DNA from: an uncultured Campylobacter sp.
GTDB taxonomy: Bacteria; Campylobacterota; Campylobacteria; Campylobacterales; Campylobacteraceae
Length of the DNA stretch: 7,190 nt
Reading direction: 5' to 3'
NCBI RefSeq assembly: GCF_938040115.1
Contig: NZ_CALHXD010000276.1
Span: 1 to 7,190 of the forward strand
A model generated the notes under the pieces. The model made no database searches, was not told the origin of the DNA, and saw nothing but the letters and a program-made list of their open reading frames with translations. Positions 1 to 6,322 of the stretch are shown here, piece after piece (within the stretch, counting starts at the first letter, position 1; every line of letters starts with the position of its first letter). A program made the position numbers and the translations under genes.

Positions 1-817
1 AGACGGCGACGCTCTCGTTTTCAATCTCCGGCTTTATCTCTAGCTGCGCGTCCTCTTTTTTATGCTGGCTAAATGCTTCCTCATAAGCGTTTGAGGCGCG
101 AAGTATTGCTTTGCCAGCTTCTGCGATCGCCTCCACTATGAGATCTTCGCTAAATTCGTTCATATCCTGCATCGCTATCACGCCGCCGCCTAAATTCGGA
201 TCCATCATAGGATCTAGCGCGATAGGCATTATTTCGTCTTTTTCAGTCGCGATACTTCTCATCTCGATCATCAAAAGCTCGTCTTTAACGCCCGCCACGT
301 AAAGATCGAGCGCCGATGTTTTTAGCTCGGAGTTGCTAGGGTTGATTACGAATTTGTTATCTATATATCCCACGCGTACGCCGCAAACAGGCGCATTTAC
401 GGGGATGTCGCTAAGATAAAGCGCGACTGAGGCTGCATTTAGAGCGACAACTTGCAGATCAACCTCGGGGTCGCAGGATAGCACCATTACGACGATTTGC
501 GTCGGATACGCGTAGCCCTTTGGAAAGAGCGGACGAAGCGAACGGTCGATGATACGCGAAGTTAGCGTCTCAAAATCCCCCGGTTTAGTCTCTCTTTTTA
601 CGTAGCCGCCGGGAATCCTACCCGCTGCGTACGTTTTTTCGATGTATTGCACCGTTAGCGGTAAAAAATCCTCACTAACTTGCGTGTCCTCGCGAGCGAC
701 GGTGGCTAAAACGACGGTATTTTTTACGCGTAAGAGCACCGCGCCGCTAGCTTGTTTGGCGACCTTGTTTATATCGTAAATTTCAACTTGATTATTGACT
801 TCTATTGAATACTGCAT
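1..817 (-). CDS. pnp: Polynucleotide phosphorylase, N-terminal part (runs off left edge)
   Basis: PNPase is a 3'-to-5' exoribonuclease that uses phosphate to release nucleoside diphosphates; it is a trimer acting in cytoplasmic RNA turnover. The window holds the first 272 codons of a protein usually near 700 residues. Translation from the ATG at 817 begins MQYSIEVNNQVEIYDINKVA and contains the first RNase PH domain: GRIPGGYVKRE (about residues 66-76), ETLTSRIIDRSLRPLFPKGY (83-102), a core around ALNAASVAL (125-133) and LLMIEM (181-186). The start is supported by AAGGAG at 828-833, ten bases upstream. The first 16 bases overlap the end of the upstream phosphoribosyltransferase-like gene, which indicates coupling. 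Compared from memory with E. coli PNPase there is extra sequence of about 30 residues (roughly 189-221), probably lineage-specific. The RNase PH 2, KH and S1 domains must lie beyond the left edge. Identification is secure. Confidence 0.96.
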   Translation of the reverse strand, partial: MQYSIEVNNQVEIYDINKVAKQASGAVLLRVKNTVVLATVAREDTQVSEDFLPLTVQYIEKTYAAGRIPGGYVKRETKPGDFETLTSRIIDRSLRPLFPKGYAYPTQIVVMVLSCDPEVDLQVVALNAASVALYLSDIPVNAPVCGVRVGYIDNKFVINPSNSELKTSALDLYVAGVKDELLMIEMRSIATEKDEIMPIALDPMMDPNLGGGVIAMQDMNEFSEDLIVEAIAEAGKAILRASNAYEEAFSQHKKEDAQLEIKPEIENESVAV

Positions 818-1512
818 GTCCTGATATCTCCTTGTTTTTGTAATGGTATATAAAATGGACTCTCCTCTAATATGGAAAGCACGGTTTCTGGTTTTGGTTC
901 GATTTTGTTTTCGTAGTAAAAATCCACTTCGATAAAATTTGCGATCTTATGCACGGCGTAAATTTCATCCACCAGCGGCGCGATAGCTGCGGCGACGTCG
1001 GTAGCGATGAGCGGCGTGGCGTAGGTGACTGATTTTACTCGCTCGCGCATGAGTGTTTTTAGGCAGGTTAGCGCTGTAAGACCCGTCTCGCAGCCCTCAT
1101 CGACGAGCAGGATATTTCTATCCTTTAGATCGCCGATTAAATTTCCTTTTCTAAATTTATATACGTTTTTTAGGATTTTTTCGTCATATTTGCGATCCGC
1201 CTCGCCATAAACGAAATCGTAACTAATACCAAAGCTCTTAACCAGCTCATCGTTTAGCACCACGTCATCCTTTTCGCTAACCATCGCGATCTCACACTCC
1301 GGGTTATTCGGCGCAAAAATGTGCTCGCAGAATAAAATCTCGTAGCTCAAATTTAGCCCGCGAGCTATGCTGTCGACCATGATAACCGATTCTATGGATG
1401 CGCATATCATCAGATATTCGCCTGCAACCAGCTCCTTCTTGGGCAAAATTTCGAGCAACTTTTCGGCTGCTTCGAGCTGGTTTTCAAACATAAGATCCCG
1501 GTAATCGCTCAT
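802..1512 (-). CDS. Phosphoribosyltransferase-like protein (PRTase type I fold)
   Basis: This 236-residue protein resembles the standalone PRTase-domain family, whose substrates are mostly unknown. Visible features are an early segment FENQLEAAEKLLEIL (residues 9-23), a central NNPECEIAMVSE (69-80) like the NPE..iG.v.e segment of that family, and the PRPP-loop-like strand ILLVDEGCETGLTA (134-147) after a beta strand. In type I PRTases this loop normally has two adjacent acidic residues followed by a TG. Here the pair is Asp-Glu (137-138) rather than Asp-Asp or Glu-Asp, and the TG (143-144) is kept. A following ATPLIATDVAAAIAPLVDEIYAV (165-187) fits the last core strands. The ATG at 1512 has AAGGTAG a few bases upstream and shares one base with the lptD stop (TGATG). 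The 3' end overlaps pnp by 16 bases. The fold is fairly sure. Whether it is an active transferase, and on what, cannot be told. Confidence 0.8.
   Translation of the reverse strand: MSDYRDLMFENQLEAAEKLLEILPKKELVAGEYLMICASIESVIMVDSIARGLNLSYEILFCEHIFAPNNPECEIAMVSEKDDVVLNDELVKSFGISYDFVYGEADRKYDEKILKNVYKFRKGNLIGDLKDRNILLVDEGCETGLTALTCLKTLMRERVKSVTYATPLIATDVAAAIAPLVDEIYAVHKIANFIEVDFYYENKIEPKPETVLSILEESPFYIPLQKQGDIRTCSIQ
828..833 (-). promoter_or_regulatory. Ribosome binding site of pnp
   Basis: The minus strand reads AAGGAG, then ten bases, then the pnp ATG. The site lies inside the coding sequence of the upstream gene. Ribosomes finishing that gene at 802 would therefore sit over the pnp start region, consistent with translational coupling. 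An AGGA one base before the ATG is too close to act as the site. Confidence 0.75.
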
Positions 1513-3686
1513 CAGCTACCTTGCGTCGTCTGTCCTACCGAAAAGTCGTAATGCACGCCGCCCATCGGATAGAAATTTATAAAGAAGTAAACACCTCTTG
1601 ATTTTTTGGCGGCTGTTCCGCTGGTAGTCGTAGTCGGTTCAAGCTCCTCTTCGTAGACAAACGTGTAGTTCCAGCATTTTCTGCGGTGAGAGACGCCTAG
1701 CTGCCACTGCTTATTATAGTCGCGCTCAAGGTCATACTGAGTACCGCTAAATAGCCTATAGTTATGCGGAAGCTCGACGTAGCCGTTTAGGTGCAGATAG
1801 TTTTGCTTTTCCTGTGCATTTTTTCTTTGCATTGTGTGCCAGAGGCTAGCGCCGAATTTATCATGCGTATAGCTCGCACCGCTTTGAACTTTTTCAAAGT
1901 ATTTATTGTTATAAGAGTACTCAAGCCTGTTGTAAAAAGACAAATTCGGTAGCGGATACCAGCCGATGATGTTTTTCAAATTTGAGCGTTTGTTCTCTTT
2001 GGTGTAATAACCCTGCGAAATCGTATGGCGCAAAAATTTTCTTCCGTCTTCGTTGAAGAAATACTGCGTCGCTCTGGCCGAAACCTCGTCTCTAGTATGC
2101 TGAGGATTGATAAAGCTCTGATATTTTCGTCCGAGCATGTCATAGACGTATACGTTGCCATCGTCTTCGGCTGTCTCATATCTATCTGGTAGGTCACCTT
2201 CATTATAAGCTTTAACTACGTAATCCACGCCCAAATTTAAACTATGATAGAAGCTCTCGTAAGCCTTAGCTAAGTCGGTCTGGAGCGAAAATTTATGATA
2301 ATTTTCTATGTAGTTTGCGCTCCTATCCTCGTCTCCGGTCGGACGGTACATTTTCTTTGCATAGTCCACGTGGGTAGCGTATAAATAGTGATAATACGAG
2401 AATTTCAGATAATCGTCCGCTAAAGGCAAATGAAATGAAACCGGCAGGTTAAATTCGTACTGCGTCGCCTTTACGCCGATTTTTCTCGTGTAGTTGTGCG
2501 AGTGGAGATCGACAGAGTAAAGCACGTTCGGCAAAATAAAGCTATCGGTAAATTTATGATATTGAAAGCTCGGATACTCTTGAAGCGTGTCTTTATTTTC
2601 GTTCGGACTACCGATCTTTGACGTATCCGTGTAATACCTCGCATATGCGCCGAAGTAATGCTTGTCACTGCTTAAGAAATAGTTTAGTTTTGAGGTCACG
2701 AGAGGGTTATCGTCGCTACCCGAGCCGCGTTTTTTCAAATTTATATAGTCGATATCGTTTAGAGCCGCCGCATCGAGCCACAAGCCCTCTTGCAAATCCT
2801 CGTTTATCAGATGCTTAACGAGCCTGTCGCGCTCATATTTTACGTCAGCGCCCTTGTGTGTTTTATTTTTTAACGGGAGTCTTAGCGAGTTTTTCTCGAT
2901 CTGTCTTTGTCGGTAGCCCTCGGTATCTCTAAATGCGCCAAGTGTCACCGAACCCTTAGAATAAGGCGAATCGGCAAATCTAAACGTACCGTATATGCCT
3001 GTACCGCGTCTAGTGCGAATTTGCGGATCAAACTGCAAGTCCCAGCTGTCGTATTCGGCGATATAGATCGGTTGTTTGTAGTAAAATCCGTCGTTTTTGC
3101 CGTAACCAAACTCAGGCGGTAAAAGGCCTGTGCGTCTGCGAGTGTCTGTAGAAAAGCCAAAATACGGCAGATAAAACACAGGGACGTTTCCTACGTAAAA
3201 CACGGGATTAAAAAGGTGTAAAAATTTACTCTCGCGGTTTAGCTTGCCGCTGCTAAATTTGATCTTCCAGTCGGGGTCTTGGACGTTGCAGCTCGATACG
3301 ACCGCGCCGTTTACCTCGTAAAATTTAGACGTGCTGTTACTCTCGTCACTTTGCATCCACACTTCCATGTCGCGGTTCATCATAAATAGCGTTTCGTAGT
3401 TACTATCTTTACTATTTAGGTCGATCTTTGCGTATGAGCAGCGCGATATTTCGTCCTTGTTTCTTATCAAATTTACGTTACCAAAAAGCTCCAAGATCTC
3501 TTTTTGCTGATCGTAAACAGCTCTGTCCGCGCTCATCAAATAATCTTGCGAATACACAAGCACGTTTTTATCTGCAGTAACTATACCCTTATCGCGTTTT
3601 ACGTCATCAGCCAAAAGCTCGAAATTTTGAGCCGCAAAGCAACTAAAAGCCCCAAACATTAGTAACAAAAAAATTCTAGTAAACAT
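1512..3686 (-). CDS. lptD: LPS-assembly protein LptD (OstA/Imp)
   Basis: LptD is the outer-membrane beta-barrel that, with the LptE lipoprotein plug, inserts lipopolysaccharide or lipooligosaccharide into the outer leaflet. The 724-residue protein starts with a Sec signal peptide (hydrophobic residues 5-18, likely cut near FA|AQ). An OstA/LptA-like jelly-roll follows (about 22-150; note GNVNLI at 69-74). Next is the family hallmark C-x5-PDW (133-140), then PVFYLPYFGF (169-178) and RRTGLLPPEFGYG (184-196) at the entry to the barrel, and aromatic-rich beta strands to the C-terminus. Mature-protein cysteines are C83, C133 and C671. C133 and C671 sit where E. coli has C173 and the C724/C725 pair. 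The length is somewhat below the 784 residues of E. coli. No strong Shine-Dalgarno precedes the ATG. It overlaps the RDD gene by 11 bases, so translation is probably coupled. LptE and the LptA/B/C/F/G partners are not in the window. Confidence 0.95.
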   Translation of the reverse strand: MFTRIFLLLMFGAFSCFAAQNFELLADDVKRDKGIVTADKNVLVYSQDYLMSADRAVYDQQKEILELFGNVNLIRNKDEISRCSYAKIDLNSKDSNYETLFMMNRDMEVWMQSDESNSTSKFYEVNGAVVSSCNVQDPDWKIKFSSGKLNRESKFLHLFNPVFYVGNVPVFYLPYFGFSTDTRRRTGLLPPEFGYGKNDGFYYKQPIYIAEYDSWDLQFDPQIRTRRGTGIYGTFRFADSPYSKGSVTLGAFRDTEGYRQRQIEKNSLRLPLKNKTHKGADVKYERDRLVKHLINEDLQEGLWLDAAALNDIDYINLKKRGSGSDDNPLVTSKLNYFLSSDKHYFGAYARYYTDTSKIGSPNENKDTLQEYPSFQYHKFTDSFILPNVLYSVDLHSHNYTRKIGVKATQYEFNLPVSFHLPLADDYLKFSYYHYLYATHVDYAKKMYRPTGDEDRSANYIENYHKFSLQTDLAKAYESFYHSLNLGVDYVVKAYNEGDLPDRYETAEDDGNVYVYDMLGRKYQSFINPQHTRDEVSARATQYFFNEDGRKFLRHTISQGYYTKENKRSNLKNIIGWYPLPNLSFYNRLEYSYNNKYFEKVQSGASYTHDKFGASLWHTMQRKNAQEKQNYLHLNGYVELPHNYRLFSGTQYDLERDYNKQWQLGVSHRRKCWNYTFVYEEELEPTTTTSGTAAKKSRGVYFFINFYPMGGVHYDFSVGQTTQGS

Positions 3687-4125
3687 TTATAACTACCGTT
3701 TTCGCGGCTTTATCTTGCCACGTTTGAAATAATGGATTTGAAAACGCCCATGCAAAACCTAGGAAAAATGCGTTTTCACCGATGATGCGAACCAAAGATC
3801 GAGTGAGAGAATTTAGCAAGCCTGGCTTATCGAGCAGATCGATATCCACGCACACGATCTTCATCGCGACCTTGCCGATACTAGCGCCGCAGTACCACGT
3901 AAAAAACGTCTGATAAATAACCTCGAGCAAAACGATCTGCGGTATCATTTCCATGGCTAGCGCACTGATCTGCTCGTAGTCCAGCCCATCAAATTTTTCA
4001 TAGTAGACGGCATAAAACAAAACCGAGATTAAAAACTTATCTATCCCCCACGCGACGGCTCTTTTACCGACGCTAGCGAGCGTGATGTTTTCGTTTTCGA
4101 GCTTATCTATGACGCTCCTGCTCAT
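3676..4125 (-). CDS. RDD-family small membrane protein
   Basis: A 149-residue inner-membrane protein with the conserved Arg and Asp residues that name the RDD family: R22 and D29 in KRAVAWGIDKFLI (21-33) and D138 in TWQDKAAKTVV (135-145). Between them is the family-typical GASIGKVAMKIVCVD (80-94), followed by SLTRSLVRII (106-115). Three hydrophobic stretches, about 24-41, 58-78 and 113-130, are candidate transmembrane helices. The biochemical role of most RDD proteins is unknown; some have been linked to ion transport, but nothing here points to a substrate. The ATG at 4125 overlaps the purD stop as ATGA and has AAAAGGA a few bases upstream inside purD. The 3' end overlaps lptD by 11 bases. 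Its place between purD and lptD shows co-expression with an envelope-biogenesis gene, but functional linkage is only a guess. Confidence 0.88.
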   Translation of the reverse strand: MSRSVIDKLENENITLASVGKRAVAWGIDKFLISVLFYAVYYEKFDGLDYEQISALAMEMIPQIVLLEVIYQTFFTWYCGASIGKVAMKIVCVDIDLLDKPGLLNSLTRSLVRIIGENAFFLGFAWAFSNPLFQTWQDKAAKTVVINVY

Positions 4126-5375
4126 TCACGTCCTTTTAACATCTGCCAGGCGATGTCTCTTCGGTAATGCGCACCATCAAATTCTACGTTTTCGCAAAGC
4201 TCATAGGCCTTTTGCTGCGCTTGTTTTATGCTTTTACCAAGCCCCACGCACACGAGTACTCGTCCGCCGTTAGCATAGATCTCGCCACCCTGCTCGCTCA
4301 CTCCTGCGTATGCTATGTGTGAGTTTTCCGGGACGTTTTTTACGCTGATTTTAGCCCTAGGCGAGCTTGAAAAAGGATAATTTTTACTAGCCATCACGAC
4401 TCCGACAGCAAATTCGTCCTTTAGTTTTACCGGTTTTAGATCGCCTTTTGCCGCGTTTAGTAAAATTTCGCCCAGATCGCCATCAATCAGCGGCATTAGC
4501 ACTTCACACTCAGGATCGCCGAAACGCACGTTAAACTCAAGTACGTACGGCACGCCCTTAACCACCATAAGCCCTACAAAAAGCACGCCGCAGAAAGGAT
4601 TTCCCTCGGCTTTCATGCCTTTTAGAGTCGGTTTTACGACCTCTTCTTCAACCTGTTTTATTAGCTCTTGGCTTGCTAGCGGACTAGGAGCGTACGCACC
4701 CATGCCGCCCGTATTTGGTCCCTCGTCGTTATCCTTTAAGCGTTTATGATCCTGCGCTACGGGCATGCTGACGAAATTTTCGCCGTCGCAAATAGCAAAA
4801 AAGCTAAGCTCGAATCCGTCTAAAAACTCCTCCACGACCACGCGTTTACCGGCCTCGCCAAAGCTCTCGCCGCTTAACATATCGCGAGCTGCGGCCTTTG
4901 CTTCATCGCGGCTTTGCGCAATTATCACGCCTTTGCCAGCGCACAGTCCGTCGGCCTTAACGACGACGGGAGCGGTAAGAGAGTCTATAAATTTAGCCGC
5001 AGCATCGTAATCATCGGTATTTAGATAAGCAGCTGTTCGCATAGCGTTTCTAGCTAAAAAATCCTTCATAAACGCCTTGCTGCCCTCGAGTCTAGCCGCA
5101 GCCCTGCTCGGTCCAAAAATGTTTAAATTTCGCGTCTTAAAGATATCCACGACGCCGTCGCTTAACGGCGCTTCGGGGCCGACGATCGTTAGCTCTATTT
5201 GTTCTGATTGGGCAAATTCTGCGAGCTGGTTATAGTCTTTGATTTTTAGATTTGTGCCAAGCTTTGAGGTGGCTCCGTTGCCTGGAGCAAAGAAAAGCTC
5301 GTTTTTGTGGGATTCTTGAAGTTTTAGAGCTATTGAGTACTCGCGCCCGCCGCTTCCGATTATCAAAATTTTCAT
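4122..5375 (-). CDS. purD: Phosphoribosylamine-glycine ligase (GAR synthetase)
   Basis: PurD catalyses the second step of de novo purine synthesis: 5-phosphoribosylamine + glycine + ATP to glycinamide ribonucleotide, in the cytosol. The 417-residue length is normal. Motifs in order: GSGGREYSIAL (7-17), FAPGNGAT (29-36), IVGPEAPLSDGVVD (64-77), IFGPSRAAARLEGSKAF (86-102), the ATP-grasp lysine segment VVVKADGLCAGKGV (137-150), EEFLDGFELSFF (182-193), QDHKRLKDNDEGPNTGGMGA (208-227) and metal/ATP site LEFNVRFGDPECEV (279-292). The C-terminal adenine-binding-like domain ends with YRRDIAW (404-410). Where E. coli has GGREHA this protein has GGREYS, a His-to-Tyr change. The start MKILIIG at 5375 is chosen because GGAG lies five bases upstream and the family begins exactly there. 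The frame stays open upstream to an ATG at 5507, but that extension has no family match. The stop overlaps the RDD gene start (ATGA). Apparently first gene of the five-gene operon. Confidence 0.97.
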   Translation of the reverse strand: MKILIIGSGGREYSIALKLQESHKNELFFAPGNGATSKLGTNLKIKDYNQLAEFAQSEQIELTIVGPEAPLSDGVVDIFKTRNLNIFGPSRAAARLEGSKAFMKDFLARNAMRTAAYLNTDDYDAAAKFIDSLTAPVVVKADGLCAGKGVIIAQSRDEAKAAARDMLSGESFGEAGKRVVVEEFLDGFELSFFAICDGENFVSMPVAQDHKRLKDNDEGPNTGGMGAYAPSPLASQELIKQVEEEVVKPTLKGMKAEGNPFCGVLFVGLMVVKGVPYVLEFNVRFGDPECEVLMPLIDGDLGEILLNAAKGDLKPVKLKDEFAVGVVMASKNYPFSSSPRAKISVKNVPENSHIAYAGVSEQGGEIYANGGRVLVCVGLGKSIKQAQQKAYELCENVEFDGAHYRRDIAWQMLKGRE

Positions 5376-5583
5376 AATTTCTCCAAAAATAAAAAACCCA
5401 AGTGAGCGGTGCGCATATAAGTGGCCCGAAAATTCAAAGCCAACCTTGCAAATAGGCGGTTCCTTTAGGTCGCAACTTCTCGCGCTCGCACGCTCAAACG
5501 AAGCCACGTCACACAGTTCCGCACATCTTCGCCGATACTAATGTGTTGGACCCTGTAAAAATACGCTGCCAAATCACTCAGGC
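5376..5583 (-). other. Long G+C-rich purD leader / intergenic element, nature unknown
   Basis: There is no convincing gene between hemD and purD. If the promoter at 5590-5612 is real, about 205 bases are transcribed ahead of purD. By hand count, 91 of the 180 bases at 5401-5580 are G or C (about 51%), high for an intergenic region in this kind of genome. Several imperfect hairpins can be drawn on the minus strand: TTGCC...GGCAG (around 5569-5587), CACAT...ATGTG (around 5522-5545) and CTTC...GAAG enclosing GCG...CGC (around 5476-5503). A T-run follows GGG at about 5386-5398, but no strong stem abuts it, so it is not a clear terminator. Very short reading frames occur: MCGTV at 5526-5509, and 14 codons at 5416-5372. 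No known riboswitch consensus was recognised. It could be a structured regulatory leader, a dispersed intergenic repeat, or decayed coding sequence. Confidence 0.5.
5381..5384 (-). promoter_or_regulatory. Ribosome binding site deciding the purD start
   Basis: The minus strand reads TTTTTGGAGAAATT immediately before ATG, so GGAG has a five-base spacer. This favours the start at 5375, which gives a normal-length PurD, over the in-frame ATG at 5507, which would add 44 residues unlike any PurD N-terminus. Confidence 0.8.
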
Positions 5584-5589
5584 AAGGTT

Positions 5590-5612
5590 ATTATATAAAA
5601 TTTTAGCTTAAA
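5590..5612 (-). promoter_or_regulatory. Probable sigma-70 promoter of the purD operon
   Basis: On the minus strand a perfect TATAAT (-10; 5595-5590) follows an A/T-only run with a T-tract. An upstream TTTAAG (5612-5607) matches the start of the TTTAAGTnTT element described for Campylobacter vegetative promoters. TTTAAG ends 11 bases before the -10 and contains the hemD TAA stop codon. The start point would be near 5583. This puts promoter activity directly at the 3' end of hemD, so purD and the genes after it can be transcribed independently of hemD. Sequence match only. Confidence 0.6.
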
Positions 5613-6240
5613 GTAGCGTTTTTGCGAGGCTTACGCAGGCATTTATATTTTGCTGAGTACTCACTGCGGGTGAGGTAAAAATTTCTAGCTCTTTTGCCGT
5701 CGTAAGCCCTATAGCAACGGCTTTATAGCTCTCATCCCAGCCAAAATTTCGCGTAAAATTTCGCACTGCTGAGGGAGCGGTAAAAATAATCGCCGAATTT
5801 TTAGGCGGCTTTTGCTCCTCGCAAAGCGGCTTAAAAACGTTTTCGTAAGCGATTATTTGCGTCAAATTTACGCCGCTTTTTCGTAAAATTTCACCAACGC
5901 TCGAAGCCGTCTCGCGCGCTCTTAAAAATAGCGTTTTTTTGCCTTTTAGAAACGGTGCGATCTCGGCGGCAAAGTCGTTTCCGTGAGCGTTTTTTGCGGT
6001 ATAAATTTGAGCAAAGCCAAATTCGCTAGCCGCACGGCTAGTGCCGTCGCCGATGGAGTAAATTTGCAAACTAGCGGGCAAAATTTGATTAAATTTTAGC
6101 GCGTTTACGGAGTTTTTAGAGGTCAAAACCAGCGCGTCAAATTCGGCTAAATTTACGCTAAATTTATTAAATTTTATCTCGTTTAAAACCAGCGTCTTTA
6201 CGCCTTCAAATTCCAAATTTGACCCGACCAGATAGATCAT
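5608..6240 (-). CDS. hemD: Uroporphyrinogen-III synthase
   Basis: HemD closes and isomerises hydroxymethylbilane to uroporphyrinogen III in tetrapyrrole (haem) synthesis, in the cytosol. The protein has 210 residues, at the short end of the usual range. The family is poorly conserved, but the pattern fits: FDALVLTSKNSVNAL (34-48), IYSIGDGTSRAASEFGF (60-76), a linker strand KTLFLRARE (102-110), the second-domain crossing IIAYENVFKP (129-138), AIIFTAPSAVRNF (150-162), and VAIGLTTAKEL (175-185). These are the paired T-S/A-x-N/S-x-V and IG-x-x-T-A elements of the two Rossmann-like halves. The ATG at 6240 has AAGGG six to ten bases upstream. The coding sequence is unusually rich in AAATTT, for example three copies in 26 bases at 6149-6174, read as K-F or N-L. 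It is separated by 82 bases from the upstream gene and by the purD promoter and leader from the downstream operon. Confidence 0.9.
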   Translation of the reverse strand: MIYLVGSNLEFEGVKTLVLNEIKFNKFSVNLAEFDALVLTSKNSVNALKFNQILPASLQIYSIGDGTSRAASEFGFAQIYTAKNAHGNDFAAEIAPFLKGKKTLFLRARETASSVGEILRKSGVNLTQIIAYENVFKPLCEEQKPPKNSAIIFTAPSAVRNFTRNFGWDESYKAVAIGLTTAKELEIFTSPAVSTQQNINACVSLAKTLL

Positions 6241-6250
6241 TTTCGCCCTT

Positions 6251-6296
6251 AAATTTATGATTTTGCGTCCAAATTTTACCGCAAATCCTCAAATTT
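6251..6296. repeat. Three AAATTT blocks at exact 20-base spacing upstream of hemD
   Basis: AAATTT occurs at 6251-6256, 6271-6276 and 6291-6296. Each is preceded on the plus strand by a pyrimidine-rich tetramer (cctt, gtcc or cctc), giving short direct repeats two helical turns apart. They fill most of the 82-base gap between the upstream gene (stop at 6323) and hemD (start at 6240). The hemD-proximal unit abuts the hemD ribosome binding site. They could be operator-like or bent-DNA phasing elements. AAATTT is common throughout this window, so chance is a real alternative. Confidence 0.4.
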
Positions 6297-6322
6297 TAAA
6301 AGCCGTAGCCAAAAAGCAAACT

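Noticed and set aside
111..302. Plus-strand 63-codon frame within pnp
   Set aside because: It is antisense to well-conserved PNPase coding sequence; the Ser/Ile-rich translation is a by-product of the minus-strand codons.
802..3160. Short plus- and minus-strand frames of 60-75 codons inside lptD and the phosphoribosyltransferase-like gene
   Set aside because: They lie in other frames of strongly supported genes and have no recognisable motifs or ribosome sites.
3630..3686. LptD as a lipoprotein because of Cys16 in the signal peptide
   Set aside because: The residues before Cys16 (A-F-S) do not fit the lipobox, and LptD is a barrel with an ordinary Sec signal; Cys16 lies in the cleaved part.
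5381..5400. Intrinsic terminator or attenuator at the T-run before purD
   Set aside because: The T-run follows GGG, but no stable stem lies directly upstream; the nearest TGGC...GCCA pairing is weak and more than 20 bases away.
5376..5507. N-terminal 44-residue extension of PurD from an ATG at 5507
   Set aside because: PurD proteins start at MK-[IV]-L-[IV]-IG, there is a clean GGAG site five bases before 5375, and the extension resembles no known N-terminus or targeting signal.
5376..5583. Known structured RNAs (tRNA, tmRNA, SRP RNA, RNase P RNA, purine or glycine riboswitch)
   Set aside because: None of the diagnostic consensus segments of these RNAs could be found on either strand.
5442..5589. 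Inverted repeat AACCTTGC / GCAAGGTT bracketing much of the purD leader
   Set aside because: Eight bases in a 230-base region is near chance, and the outer arm would lie mostly upstream of the expected transcription start, so it cannot act as a closing stem in the RNA.
6241..6322. Terminator or promoter in the gap before hemD
   Set aside because: No clear hairpin with a T-tract and no good -10 with a proper upstream element; only the phased AAATTT blocks stand out.
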